DNA from: Hydractinia symbiolongicarpus
Lineage: Eukaryota; Cnidaria; Hydrozoa; Anthoathecata; Hydractiniidae
DNA length: 64,000 nt
Direction: 5' to 3'
Assembly: GCF_029227915.1 (NCBI RefSeq)
Contig: NC_079876.1
Span: 18,908,001-18,972,000, forward strand
The position numbers were made by a program, and so were the translations under genes. This document shows, piece after piece, positions 32,090 through 45,300 of the stretch (positions are counted from its first letter, which is position 1; every line of letters starts with the position of its first letter). The notes below the pieces were generated by a model that saw nothing but the letters and a program-made list of their open reading frames with translations, did no database searches and was not told the DNA's origin.

Positions 32090-33022
32090 TTATTCTTGAG
32101 ATGTACTGATCGAACGCACACCTGAAAACCTGATGAGCATTTGACTTTCAACATAAATACCATTCTTACGCAAATTTTCGATATTCAAGTTGTACACATT
32201 GCTGCTGCTCACGAAGCTCAAATTGAACTTTTTTATTTCCTTGTTATAGAGAAGGCATTCTATTCCTTCATTCCATTGTTTCATATGCAGTTTAACTAAA
32301 TTGCATCCGTCGTAGGAGCAAGAAAGAAAATCATCGTCTACTACGATATCGTTGATAATAAAATCAGGAGGAAATGATATCTTGTAAAAATTGCTTTCTC
32401 CTCGAACATATTTTTTGTTTTCTTTTAACGCGCTTAATAAAGCATTGAATCTTGTCTCTGTGGACAGGACAGTTTCAAAATATTCTTTCTTGTAATCTGC
32501 GACTAATTCTCCGAATTGCTTCCTGACTTCGGCTATTGCATTTTCGCATATAGCATCGGGAATATACACCTCCTTCTTCTGAAGTGAAATACTATCTGAT
32601 AACAATTTCTCTAAAACAATTCCTGTAGCAATTTCATCCAATTTTGACTTTAAATTAGAGAGTCCTTCAAAGACGAGCCCAAAAGTTGAATCAAATTCTT
32701 CCAGAACTTTTTTATAACAAAGCGCAAGTTCAGGCTTCTTGTCTGTTAAGATAACTTTTATCATGGCAAGAAGTTTTTCGGAGTACCAACTTGTTTCTTG
32801 CGCTTTTACGTCGTCGTATTCCTTTTTCATTATTTTCATTGCTTCAAATTCTTCTTTCATTGCTTGCATGCTTTTGAATTCCCTTCTCATGGTTTCGAAT
32901 TCCTGTTGCATTGATCTCATAATTTCCAATTCTTCTTCCAGCGCGGTGATTTTTGTCATAGTTGATGATAAATGACGATGACAATAATCTTGACCATGTT
33001 TTAATAGGTTTTTTCTGCAGCA
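32090..33022 (-). CDS. TRAF-like gene: last exon, coiled coil and C-terminal region
   Basis: Starts in phase 0 with CCRKNLLKHGQDYCHRH, completing the last zinc finger, then a coiled coil (ALEEELEIMRSMQQEFETM). The C-terminal part includes YKISFPPDF, DDDFLSCSYDGC and LIRFSGV. An internal ATG at 32957-32959 would give a 289-residue form without RING and fingers, but splicing from upstream is the better model. AATAAA overlaps the stop codon. Confidence 0.88.
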   Translation of the reverse strand, partial: CCRKNLLKHGQDYCHRHLSSTMTKITALEEELEIMRSMQQEFETMRREFKSMQAMKEEFEAMKIMKKEYDDVKAQETSWYSEKLLAMIKVILTDKKPELALCYKKVLEEFDSTFGLVFEGLSNLKSKLDEIATGIVLEKLLSDSISLQKKEVYIPDAICENAIAEVRKQFGELVADYKKEYFETVLSTETRFNALLSALKENKKYVRGESNFYKISFPPDFIINDIVVDDDFLSCSYDGCNLVKLHMKQWNEGIECLLYNKEIKKFNLSFVSSSNVYNLNIENLRKNGIYVESQMLIRFSGVRSISTSQE

Positions 33023-36000
33023 CTAAAAACAAAGTTTCAAAGTACTAAGGCTTCCTGTTATACTAAAATTTCCTTAGTATGATTATGACCTTTATGCGAA
33101 GTCTAAATGATCAGCGTTTTCATACTGAAATTGTTACATTATTTCTATTGGTCCTATATTGTGAGTAAGCCAATAACACAAAATCAATTATGAATCTCAA
33201 ATTTAGGGCAGTTTTTCTGTAATTATAAGGATGCCCTCGAATGTAAAATGTTTATTTTTTTTTTCACTTTTTTTAAAAATTTTCACGGAACAGACCGGAA
33301 CAGAAAAGAAGGTAAGCAAATGTACTTAAATGTTCATACCGATTCTATCTTATTCCGTTCCGGAAAAAGATAGAATCGAGTTCAATTTTTTCTTTGCGTT
33401 CTGTGTGGAAACAGCAGGTGAAAAATTGGTTAGCCAATACTAAATTTTTTTATTTTGTGAGAATTATGAAGTGGAAGTTACCAGCATAACATATTCTGTT
33501 CTCTTCCGTTCTTGTCTGTTCCATTCCGCGGAAAATATTCTTGAAGTGGGAAACACTTTTAAGTTTGCTGCAAGTTTTAGAAAAAATATTGTAAAAATGA
33601 TACTTAAGTGGGATATAACAAGGAAAAGGTTTTCTCTATAAAATTATATTTAACCATGCTTCGAAAAACGAATTTCATTTCTTCAGACACTCATAATCCG
33701 CATGGAAATTAAAGACTTTAAAGAAGAACTAACGATTGATAACAAGTTGTGTTTGCAATTTTTATGATAGTGCAAATATGAACCGTGTAAATTATTATAT
33801 TTGTGGGCTGTGATTCTTGAGATATTTAAGGTGAAAGTAGTCCTACTGTTGCCATCGCAGTGTCGATTAGGATTTCTGTTCCGTAAAATACAAACTTGTT
33901 TGACGTAAGTTCGCAGGGATGTAAACATATTCTGAAAAAATGAAGCGAACAAATGCTAAACTAGGTCTCCTGTGATTATCCAAGAGTAATTTTAATTATT
34001 ATTTTTGATATAAATATCTTTATCAGAATAAAATAATGTTTTACTGATGTAAATATAGTTTTAGAGTTTTAGACATAGTAATCACTTTGAAAAAATAAGT
34101 ATTTTTTTTGCGTTATTTTGGTATTAAAAAATCATGAAAGACAACAGCTGCTGTTTTGAAAATAACATTTCAATTGATTATGCGCAATAAAGCGAATTGA
34201 AAGTGATTTTGTGATAGCAAAACATAACAAAAATAGTCTCAAAGTTTTTCTTTGTTTACTTACCTAATGTCGTTGTTACATTGTTATAAATTACATTTTC
34301 TAGAATAATGTTGTTTTACTGGATTCGTCATTGGAAACGTCGCCAAAAGTAAATCTTCAGGTCCACGACATGATAAACAATTATATTGAAATAGAAAATA
34401 CTGAACTGACAAGTCAAAATATTTTTAGAATAACTTGTCTTCTTCATCGCATTGATAAATTATAATTTCTTATGGAATACCAAGAAGTGAGTGGATCTTC
34501 ACAAGTCCTGCTGATCTATGTACGCTGTGTTCACTCCAAAATTAACAAAATATGTCCGAACCAAGTTGGATTTGGTTCGATAATGGCAGCGACCGTTAAC
34601 GAAATTATGGCTTTTTGAGAAATTAATTTTTTATGGCATGTTGTTTTCGTGATATGTAAAATTGTTTTTATTACTTAATAACATTTAGGTAGTTTCTTTG
34701 GTTAGCTCTCCTTTAAACTACTAGAAATATAATTCCCCATTCACACTATCACTCTACTTTATAGGCCTTATTTACCCAAAATAGCTTGAGAATCATCAAA
34801 AAAGGTAAATTTGTTGATTATGTGGTACTTTAGAGCAAACTGCAATATAACTTGTGAAGAAATAATTTTGTTTGAAAGGATGTAGGAAGATATTACAGAG
34901 CTGAATGAGAGCAACACAACGAGTTAAAACTATGATTTAAGTATGATGGATGTTTTTTGTTTGCGCTTTTTTTTGTTTTGTTCCAGTTTTTTTTTACAGA
35001 TTTTTGTCTCACATACTCTTGTGTTAAAAAAGTCTACCATAATCTTAATTTAATGACGTCAAAAATGCTTACGTCAGCATTTTTGACGTTAACAAGTACA
35101 TTTTCAGTAAGGATGTAAACAAAACTTGTAGTAGTTTTCGTGTTCAAATGACTCCACGCCCCAACGAAGCATCAAGAAATTTTTTAAATAATATTTAAAT
35201 ATTATCTAGAAAACTGTTTAAGTAACTGCTGGTCAAATTATACTTCGGTTTGTCTAATTCCATTTCAGGCTTCCTCTGAGACCAGATTTAACGTGTTTTA
35301 AACATTTAAACATGCAAACGTGTTTATGTTAACATTTTCTACAAAATCTATATACAAAATATCTGGTATTGCGGTGGGAATTAAATTGCAACACGACACA
35401 GGTTAGTATCTAACCCCTTGCAATGCCTTTTTATGTCATACAACAAGCCACAGGGGCGTCATAACTGATTCACATTTGGATCACATTTGGGATTATCAAC
35501 AACTTAATTTAATTCAGGTATTTAAAAAAATTTCAAACTAAAATGGAACAGCAGTAAGAATAAAGCTTAATTAAAAATTTTTCTCGGTAACTTTCAATTT
35601 TGAAATACGGACTAAACATTGCACACGTGTACCCAACGTGTGTCGTCATGTTACATTAAGATATTTAAACAAGTACAAAATTACAAACAACAGACATAGT
35701 GAAAAGAATAAAATTTCTTATACCAGAACGCTGCAACCAAAGGAGGAAAATTCACACGAAATAACTTCTTCCTCACAAATACTACGGTGATATTCCACCT
35801 ATAAAAATAATATCGAAGTAAAATTACTTTCTTTGTACGTAAAGGTAAAACAATCCGGTTTCACTGTTTCTGTACCTGCTCGATGTTTACAGCTAGGTGA
35901 AAGTCTTAACATTTTATCCGAAAAGATAGGAATGTTGTGGCTCAATAAATTTATTCTTAACATTAGCTTCCATTTGATTTAACTATCACAGCTTCTTAAC

Positions 36001-39000
36001 ACTTTTATCAAAGTTTTTTTTGACTTTTGGAGTGTAAACGCAAAGAGGAAGAACTACGTGTATAGACTAAATTATATGTAATATTTTTTTCAACACCACA
36101 AACTGCAGCCAAAAGGTTGATAATTGTACGTGTAAAACACATTTGCGTTAATCTTTTTGTGATAGATGTCATACTGTGGAATGGTACTAGTTTTCCTTCG
36201 TAGCCATATGCTTAGCCTTAATACTTAACAGTTAAATACATCCGTTATACATTGTCGAGATTGTAATTATATGTAATTTGGCACGATCTAATTCGCTTTT
36301 TTATGTTTCCGGATCTGTCGTTTTTGTTTATAAAATCTAATTATAATTTAGGTATTCATAAAAAGATAAAATAGATGCCTTTTAATGTGCATTTGCCCTC
36401 CCTACATTATAAAAATACCACCTTAACCTCTTATCATCTGTAAAAAGTATAAACTTTGCGCTCTTAAGTAAAATGAAGTAGATTTTGCGAGGACGATAAA
36501 TGTGGTAGACATGACATTTCAAACCGCAGTTAAATGTCCTAGTGTTTACATGAACTTCATCGGGTTGTGAACATGCGCAATGACTTTTGACACATGCGCA
36601 ATACTTTCATATTAGATAAATCGTGTTTACATCAATAACTTAAAGGCAATAAGAAATTTTAATTCGGCCGCTTGACCGAATTGAAATCGAAATTGAAATA
36701 AGTAGCATTTCGAAAAGAACGAAAATGTAAATGCTGCCTAAAATGGCAAACTATTATTTTTAATAAGGAATATAATTTGGTTGAAAATAAGAAAGTTAAA
36801 GTTCTCTTACCAGTTCTCTCTCCATCAAATTGTTTGAACAGTTATTTGGACATTCCACAGGAAACTTACCACATGTGTTATAATGATCCTAAATTAAATT
36901 TAATTAGCTGAAGTGAGTGGTTTCAATTAAGAAGCTAGTGACAGGTATAATTTGATTAGCATTATTATTTGTTATGATTATTTGATTGTATTGCGGAAAT
37001 ATCACCTTTGAGTGATTGGGCAGTTAGGATAATTTTTACCTTCTTAACTTGTTTTTCTTTATAAGAATTACTTAAAAGGAGTTACTAACGTTCTCATGGT
37101 CAGATCAGAGAATAGGCCAAGTAGACTATAGCTCACATAAGAATTACTTCAAATTGAATTTTTTTCGCAAATTCTATCTATATGCGCGAAATTTTTTGTC
37201 TCTGCGGAAATATCTGTACGCGTGAATATGAAAAGATAAATATTCGAGAAATTATTAGAAATGACTTTTCGCTGAAACTAATTAGTTTTTATAAGTAAGT
37301 CTTCTTTGTTTGCAGTTGGTAAATTAATTCCAAGTCTTTATGATATGAGCAAGTTTAAGGCTACCTCAAATTTGCTCATAGACCTAAAATAAATTAAATT
37401 GCTAAAAAAATTCTAATCTTCATAAAAACCTTTCATTCGCGGAAAAAAAATCTTCGCGGGGTATCTCGACATGAATGATTCCCGCAAATTATTCACCCAC
37501 ACTATTTTTTCATCCCTCGTTCTTTTTAAGCAGTTGCAGAGAAAAATTATTCTTCCGAATAAAACTTTTTATATTTTGTATATACGGACTCCGGTAGACC
37601 AAAATATAATATTTCACTTAGTCGAACAGATGTAGTTAAAGGGGATAGTACTGAAATCTGAAAAATGGCTTAATCAAAAATGTGTTAAAATTCATAGTAG
37701 CCATTTATGTCATAATAAACCTGCTAAGATAATACTACCTTGACATAGTAGAACTTATGAAACAAATTTGCTTTCACTTCTTAAAAAAATTTGTAGGAAA
37801 TAAACCTTAAGGGAGTTAGTGTGATTGCAACAAAATTAATTTTCAAAACAAAATTAATTTTCGCCGGAAATTTTCAAGGCCATGTAATTTGTCAGAACTA
37901 AATTCGGTTAAAATAAATTTGATGACAATTTATTTTCATATTTTATGCAATTTTGTAGCAGGCCAAGAAAGACTATTAAAGTTGAGTATCACATATCCAT
38001 AAGCGTACTTCTAAATAAATTAAAAGGCAAAATTAGTGTATGTAATCAAATTTCACGAAAATTTTATTTTGCGAATTCGGCGAATAGCGAGTCTCCTAAA
38101 GCTACGCAACTGGTTGGGCGCCACTGGTAACTTTTTTATCAAAACGCAACACAAAAGCAGGAACTATTGTCGCCAAATTGACAAAAACTCGCGAAAATCA
38201 ATTTCCACAAAAAGTAAGCCCATGAAGGAAACCTAAGCGTCAGTTCTTAATTATGACAGGTATTTACTTTAATAACGGGTAGCTTACTATAAAATAACAG
38301 GTATATTTCCTTACCTGGATTTGGAAACTAAAAAACAAAACACTGCAATACTGGCAATTTTCCAGCTTGTAAGGACATTTTTTCTGGTGGTTTGTTAGCT
38401 TGTATCTTTCTATCATTTCTTCACAGTGTTCAAATGTACAACAAACAAGTTGAAATGCGCATCTCTTTTGTAAATGATCCTAAAGATTATAAGATTATAT
38501 GAAACCAGATATATAGAATCACAATTGCAAATCAAAGCTTTGGTCCTTTCTGTAATTATGTGTCCATGAAAAGATTGTCTAAAAAGTAGACAGGCAATAT
38601 TAATCGCAGGATGAAAAGGATAATTTATTGTTTAAGATGTTTATCTGCAATAACTAATGGCGTGTTACTTTGATGAAAACGAGCAAATTACAAATTCAAA
38701 ATTAGAAAACACATAGAAAATGATTTTTCGCATAACCAAATAGTTCGCTACCTCCAATAAACGCTTAGATGTGACCTACAGAAGGCAACAAATCAATAAA
38801 CGTTAAAAAGTATTACCACCTAGTAAACAAAAAATTTGAAAAGGTGTGCAAGAGAGCAAGTGGCAGATTAAGATTACTTCAAGAACCTCGTATACATGTG
38901 ACGAGAGAATCAGCATTTGAGATCTACATTACATATCTACATACGCAGTTCGGACATGCAACAAAAGAAAATCGGATGTCCTAAAATTCGAGAACTTTTT

Positions 39001-41260
39001 TTACCATCGGTCAGTACTTGAAATTATCCATCGAATTCCTATAAAAATCCTTGAAAAATTAGATATACGATAAAATCTTATTCAATGAAGATACGAACTT
39101 AAAATTTAAAACATGTCTTAGTTTTATTGAAAGAAACACTTCTGCAAAATTTGAACTCTAGATTTTCCCGATTTTGGCTTGAAAAACGCTAAGCGCCAAC
39201 CTCGCAGGTAATTTTTCAGTACCTGACAGTTAAAGTAATGAAGAATATGCAGATACTGAATATTCGAGAAACTGTGACAGCCGTGAATTTAATATCGGAG
39301 TAAAAAAGTGTTGAAGTGCGGTTTGTTTGCTGTGCTTATTTGCGTTTTTTTTACTCTTGTTCTTGTTTTGTCTCTACGTGCTCACTATTTTTGGTGTTAA
39401 ACTAATGTTTAATAATTTTTGTACAGGAGAAAAATTGATATCAACTGTATCTATATGTAAATAATATATTACGTAGCTAACGCTTTAAACCTATATTTTT
39501 ATTAATAATAACAAAGGGCCGTTTGCATGGTTTTACAAAAGAAATTTCAAAAATTACAGCTGAATAATAGGACAAGCAACATAATGTGAAGGTGTATTTA
39601 TGAAACACGTAAAGTTAGGAAAAAACAGTAACAACCTAAAACGTAGGCCTAGTTATAATGACTTGAAAAAGTGTTCTGTAAAATACACACGACGATTGTC
39701 TCAGCTTTCGTTTTTAATATGTTTTCATATGTTATGTAAATACCTCGTATATATGTGTGTATTGATTTGGTCATCTATTATTGCATTTTAAAATTAAACA
39801 AAATGAAAATGATGACACATGGTATAGGGTATGACTAACCAAAAAAACTTTATCTCACATTGCCTCGTCTTAAAACAGTCTTTCTATACTAGAGACGTTT
39901 ACAGATTCTACGAAACTCCATGAGGAATAAATATTCATTTTATAATAACAAACATGGTTAAGTGCACGAAAAAGATTTAAGAACAAATACTGCGCAAACT
40001 TTCGAATATTATTGTTGAACTAGTCGTCAATCCGTGGAAAAATTCACGGGGTCTCCCGTCCATTTTATATCACATTTCGTGTTTCCGTAGCAGAAAGACA
40101 AACAGGCGCACGAACAGCTATTATTAAAGAGAATCTAACTACGAGAGCACAAGTGAGTTAATAGCTTCCTGGGAGGAGAGTCAATTAAAATCTTTAGTTT
40201 AGTTTAAGTAAATAAGTTATTGTGCACACATTTTTGAGGTAAATCCATTAGGAAACAAACGTTTACTGTATTTATTTTAAATCTGGATGGTAAAATATTT
40301 GTCATAGGAAATTAAAGGTGTACCTAAACCACACTGTGCGTAACTTCAACTTCAACCAAAGACTGTTCCCAAATAGTTTTATCAATTGGTACTTAAACGG
40401 TTTTGCCTGCGTTAGAGTATCGAGGCTGGCGTAAAAAAGCTCTAAAATGATAAACCTTAGGTTGTGCACGGGCAAAAAATTTCTGACGATGTAAAGAGAA
40501 GTAGCAGCCACCAAAAAAGTATAAAATGTCGTGCAACAGAAAATGAACCTCACGAAAATTAAAAAAAAAATGTAACATTTATGATATTCCACAAAGCACA
40601 GCTGGATGATTTTGATGTCCTCTTTACCCGATCTTTGTATGGATGGGTGAAGCCAGTTTAGTATAAATAAGCTACTGAGAACACATCCCATAATTCTTTA
40701 AACAAAAAAAATTAAAAACAAAAACAAACAAATACCTCGATATTACTGAGCTCACCAATCCATTCACATCCTTTGTTCGAGTGTTCACATTTCACTTGCA
40801 CTGATAAAATGATTTTATTTATCATTCTAGCAGGAGTCACCTATGAATATCCGTAACCGTAAAAAAATGGTGAATAAAAAAGGGTAAGAAGTAATTTAGT
40901 CAAACTTACCATGTTCTTATCTATTCGTTTTCGACAAATTGGGCAGACAAAATCATAACCACTAAAAATGATACGAAAATAATATGTCATATTCTTGTTC
41001 AGCACTTGTGAGAACTATAAACTTTTTAAGTACTAATTTTCTTCCTTAGCAATTGAGTAGCAATCTGGGAAATATAGGCAAAAAACAAAACTCCTGAAAT
41101 ACCTTTCCTTTCTGGTTCTTTCCCAGCTTTCCAAACAGATCTTACACATTCCATGGTCACATTCTAGCTGCATAGCATCTCTCATTAGATTATGGCAAAC
41201 GACGCAATAAAAATCTTGTCTCACTTCTTCAGCGACTTCAAAATGGAACCCTCCAGACAT
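32090..41260 (-). CDS. TRAF-like RING/zinc-finger/coiled-coil protein
   Basis: Seven exons on the minus strand: 41103-41260, 40910-40961, 40736-40840, 38315-38479, 36811-36888, 35724-35798, 32090-33022. All junctions are GT-AG and every phase agrees: 1,566 nt, 521 residues, ATG at 41258-41260, TAA at 32090-32092. The C3HC4 RING spans residues 19-62. Five TRAF-type zinc fingers run from about 80 to 225, each with C-x(3-8)-C then H-x(3-5)-C, several completed only across an exon junction. A heptad-like coiled coil covers about 233-290. The last 230 residues show no MATH (TRAF-C) signature that I recognise. TRAF proteins are adaptors and E3 ubiquitin ligases beneath membrane receptors. The family call rests on the RING plus zinc-finger order; the C-terminal fold is open. 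Confidence 0.87.
33023..35723 (-). other. TRAF-like gene intron 6
   Basis: Contains a foldback-like stretch around 33270-33545, including a 12-bp perfect inverted repeat at 33340-33351/33367-33378, and an inverted repeat at 35055-35068/35077-35090 centred on ACGTCA-like motifs. The open frame at 33683-33952 (-) is not recognisable. Confidence 0.5.
35724..40840 (-). CDS. TRAF-like gene: zinc-finger exons 3-6
   Basis: Exons 40736-40840, 38315-38479, 36811-36888 and 35724-35798 are all phase 0-0. Motifs are VKCEHSNKGCEW, CTFEHCEEM with NHQKKC, DHYNTCGKFPVECPNNC, and YHRSIC with CEFSSFGC. The first zinc finger is completed by DHLQKRC at the start of exon 4 and the fifth by residues of exon 7. 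The introns hold no other gene. Confidence 0.88.
38480..40735 (-). other. TRAF-like gene intron 3
   Basis: Holds a 113-bp reverse Helitron (40020-40132). The long open frame at 40302-40691 (-) has no recognisable domain. Nothing else seen. Confidence 0.5.
40020..40132 (-). mobile_element. Miniature Helitron, 113 bp
   Basis: On the minus strand it begins TCTCTTTAATAATAGC and ends with a strong hairpin (CCGTG...CACGG), a short spacer and CTAG at 40020-40023, followed by T. It lies in a TRAF-like gene intron. Confidence 0.75.
40910..41260 (-). CDS. TRAF-like gene: RING finger, exons 1-2
   Basis: Exon 1 (41103-41260) gives C19-x2-C22, C34-x-H36-x2-C39-x2-C42. Exon 2 (40910-40961) adds C59-P-I-C62. 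The last codon of exon 1 is split (AG, then T). Loss of either exon would destroy zinc binding, so the pairing supports the splice model. Confidence 0.9.
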
Positions 41261-44180
41261 TTTGTTAGCTATTTTAATTTTTCTTTTGATATGCGTTTAT
41301 ACATTGGTAAGTTTTTTATCAAAGTAGTTAATATATACAAGACGAAATATATATTCTTATGCTTCTAAATATACTTTCATACCTGTTTGTGTCAAAGCTC
41401 TTGCGCGTGTCAAAGCTGGTTACTGGTGAACTTTTGCATTGTTTTATCACCCAACATTTATTTTACAAAGTAAGTTTTTTTTATAAGATACTGATCGTCA
41501 AGTTGACACAACTGTTGAAATAACTTTGACAACTTGATAACACATAAACACGTTACAATGATAAATACTTAGCTACTTAATTTTATTTTCACTATTATTA
41601 TTCCGAATATTTATACAGAATATAGCCACTTTAGTGAACTCTAAATGTAGTTTGATTTTTGTTGAATTACGTACTTGTGATTTCAAACATTATCAGAATG
41701 CAAAGATGTATATCGGAAAGTAATATTTACCCACTAAGCTATTTTTTCTTTCTCAATTATGAAACTCTTATAACTGGGCAATAAATGAGTAAACAAATCA
41801 AAAGTATAATTTAAATACGTTAATATTTGTTGGACAAAAAAGGTTCTTTGCTTATGGAAGATACTGAAAAAAACAGCAAGGACAAAGTCCTACGATGACA
41901 TGTATTACAAAAACTTCCTACCCAAAGTCGGCCGCACTTTTCAACAAAGCGACTTCTTTAAACTATCGTTTTTGTCTGCCAAATCAAAAGTTTACAAATA
42001 ATCATAACAAACTATTCCAATTACAAATAAACTCTCCTGCGCAGTTGTTGTTCAGCCTTCTTTAGGTATAAAAACAATGTATTTGCAATAAAATTGATCA
42101 ATTAGTTGTAAATCTAAGAGACTTCGCAAGTTATATTGATCAATTTGTCAATAACAAATGTTAAACCATTATTCACCTTCTATAAACTTAATATTATACA
42201 ACAACAAGAAAACAGGTATGGAAACCAGGTATTTCATGCAATAAAAATTATGACTTTATCAGCATATAATAAACCAGCGGCGGATTGGGAAAATAGCTAA
42301 CAAATCTCTGGATCTGCATCGACGAATTAAACATATTAGATTGCGGCACTTTCCTCCAACCTCTAATTTTTTAAGAAATTGTTCTTATTCTCTCTACAGC
42401 TCTCTATATTTGTGAGCTTTCAGAACAACATTCTTTTCTTTAGAAACAGATGATCTATATTTTTTTAATTCACTGACAACTTTACGTGGGTAGTTTTTGA
42501 AAGGCAACTGCGGGAACAAAATGTTTTTCGATAGCGCGCCGTTAATTCATTTTTGCGCAAAACGCGCTTCTTTTGCTTTTATAAGCCCAGACCTCGGCAC
42601 ATGCTTTACTAAAAGTTTACCTCATTTCCTTTGCCATTTTGAATCTTATAACACATGTGCTGGTTGTTGGTTGTTAAGAAAATATTATTCTAAAAATATT
42701 AATTAAAAACTGACAACTATAGAACCTGTTAAGATATTTCATAGAAACAAACTTACCCCAATTTTTCTTTGCTTACTTAAATTTTGTTTAAGCGATCACA
42801 AACGCACGAAAAAATCGATTATATAGTTGCTAGATACATGTTATGACAGAAACAAATAATGACGGAGGGCATCTGTCGTGTCTCCATCGTAATGCTTCTA
42901 TAAATATTAAGAATGTTCCAGCCATGAAAAAACAATGGTAGTTACAATGTTATTTTTTACGAATTAAACGTTTTAGCTTACTCAAGTAACACAGCGACTT
43001 TTTCTTGCGTTTGAAGAATACTTTCTCGCTGTTGCCTTACTTTTGACAGTTTCCTTTTATTTAAACAGTTGGTGCCTACTTTAAGAAGGAGGTAACAAAT
43101 TAGGTAGGTAACAGAGTTTGGGAATTTCCCCATATTTCCCTAACGCTTAACTATGTTCATCCATCAGAGGACACTCCAGCATTAAATGATTTTTTCTTCT
43201 TGTTTTGTTTTTCGCCTAATGTTTTGATTTTAAAATGGCAAATACACCAAAATTCGCCTTGGTGCTCGGCCTGCTTCTTAGACGGAAATAAGCGATTGGA
43301 AAATTTATTATTGAATTTAAAGCTTTTAAGTACATGTGCATCCAATGAAATCTGTTGAATTAACCAAAGAATGTGCCATAAATTTTTTCCTAAATTATAC
43401 CAAATTATGCTGGACAGTGTTGAGAAAACATTGACACGAAACAAACTAATTGCAGAAAAGCTAAGTTGACAGATTCATTAAAGTAAAGCTGGTCAAAATT
43501 CTTACTTTTATTACACGCAAAGTTTGCAAAGCGCCACATTTATACGAATTCATATTTCTAATTTATTTAAGTCCATCTGTACTTTCCAATAAAATTATGT
43601 GTTAATAATGCTAAGAGTTGGTCAAATTTGTTTATGTTAGGTCTCTTATAACCTTTTTTCTATTTTGGGTAATTTGAAAAAAATCAATGTGGACTGGTTA
43701 ATTTTACATATTAATTTAAACATAATAACTGCAATGGTGTTTTTTTAATGAACAATACAATGTTTGTTTATAAGAAAAATTTATTCTGTTGTTTTTCAGG
43801 TTTTTTATACTGATTTTAGTGTCCTCATAGGAATTCTTTTTTGCGCAGGTTGATGCAGGGCTATTAGTACTAAAACTGGTACCTGCAAAATAATTTCATG
43901 TGTTATTTTTCATCCGTAGTTTATATAAGCAAAAATTTTGTCGTACTACGGACTAAAATAATCGCTTATATAAACTTTTTATAAAAAATTGCACCATGTA
44001 ATTATTTCTACGAATTTAATTCGGCGGACATTCTAAAAACTTATTTTGGCAGGAATTTAATTAAGCAGATTTTTGTCAAATCCGCCTTGTTGAAATACCA
44101 CGGGAAATAAGAATTTACCAACCAATTATATGTAGAAATACCATTTTAAAACGAAAAACCTTAGGAATTATAGGATACAG
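41261..44180. other. Upstream of the TRAF-like gene, no gene seen
   Basis: AT-rich sequence. The short frames at 42497-42706 (+) and 43157-43444 (-) have no recognisable product. A 13-bp perfect inverted repeat lies at 43918-43930/43964-43976. The TRAF-like promoter should be here, but I see no distinct element. Confidence 0.5.
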
Positions 44181-44181
44181 A

Positions 44182-45300
44182 TGTAAACATCGATTTAAGT
44201 TTATTTACCTTTTTTTGTTTAGAATAACGTCATCACACAGTCTGTAGTGTTGAAAATAGTAACAACACAAAATTACTTTTTTTCAGTTTATATAAATTCA
44301 TGTGTTTTCGTTTCAGCCTCCATGTTCTTAACTTTTTTGACAAATACTATTGTCATTAGTTTTAATATTATAGCTAATCTACTCCATTGCTTGGACAGAA
44401 AAAAGTTTTCTAATCAATTTTGTGCATCATACAAATGTTTATATTTAGAACAAACAATCAAGCTTTGACATATTCCTAAAATATTCTGAACTTCTGCCCA
44501 TTGTTCAGGGTATATTCTTTCAAAAAAGTGTATAAAGAAAATATGTTCAGGCTCAAGACACAACAAGGAACTTAATATTTAAATGACAATTTAGCTCTGA
44601 AAGTTAAAGCGCCTAAGAAATCGTTATACACCCAAATTCTTTTCTCTACCATATAATTTAAACAAAACACCTGCTTTTCTTTCGCTTTTTCAGTAGGTAG
44701 TTTGCTAGCGTTCTTTGGATGAAAGTGTTTTTTACTTCTAATACTAAACTTCGCTTTATCCCAAAGAGAATAAATTGGAAGCGTATACAATTGTGTGATA
44801 CATTTTTAATGAATTCGTTATGTCATCTTACGTTTTTCTTTTTGCATTTTTTTTTAACTAACAGAACCAACTTCGTTCGACATTAACAGTTTGTTTTTTT
44901 ACATTTTAGATACGAATAACATTCATATTCGAATTCGACAGATTTACTGTAAAACGAAGCAACCTCGGTCCCAGAACACAAAATTGGAAAATATCAAGAA
45001 AACAGCGCAAACGTGATGTGCATGATAACAACGTAGTGTTTTCGAATTTAGGATATGGAATATATTTCAAAAGATTGTAACGTTAACAGACATACACATC
45101 AATTTAAGTGTTTACATTTTTTTTGTTTAGAATAATGACAACAACAGTGAATCACAACACTCTGTGCAACAGTACCAACAGAAAATTACTTTTTACAGTT
45201 TATTTAAATTCTTCTTTACGATATACACGCTGTTTGTATAAAAATAGTGCGATTTCTTTTCAGCCTCCATGTTCTTAGCTTTTTTGAAAAATACATGGAA
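44182..45300 (+). repeat. Diverged direct duplication
   Basis: 44182-44350 and 45090-45300 share CAGCCTCCATGTTCTTA, the AAAATTACTTTTT block and TTTGTTTAGAATAA, about 900 bp apart. Their order is the same and the spacing differs. No gene is recognised. Confidence 0.65.

Noticed and set aside
32844-33032. Alternative 62-residue frame upstream of the TRAF-like last exon
   Set aside because: I first tried to splice it to the RING exons. The frame through CCRKNLLKHGQDYCHRH completes a zinc finger and joins the long exon, so this one is a shadow.
40302-40691. 129-residue minus-strand frame inside the TRAF-like intron
   Set aside because: No domain, no fit to the exon phases and AT-biased composition.
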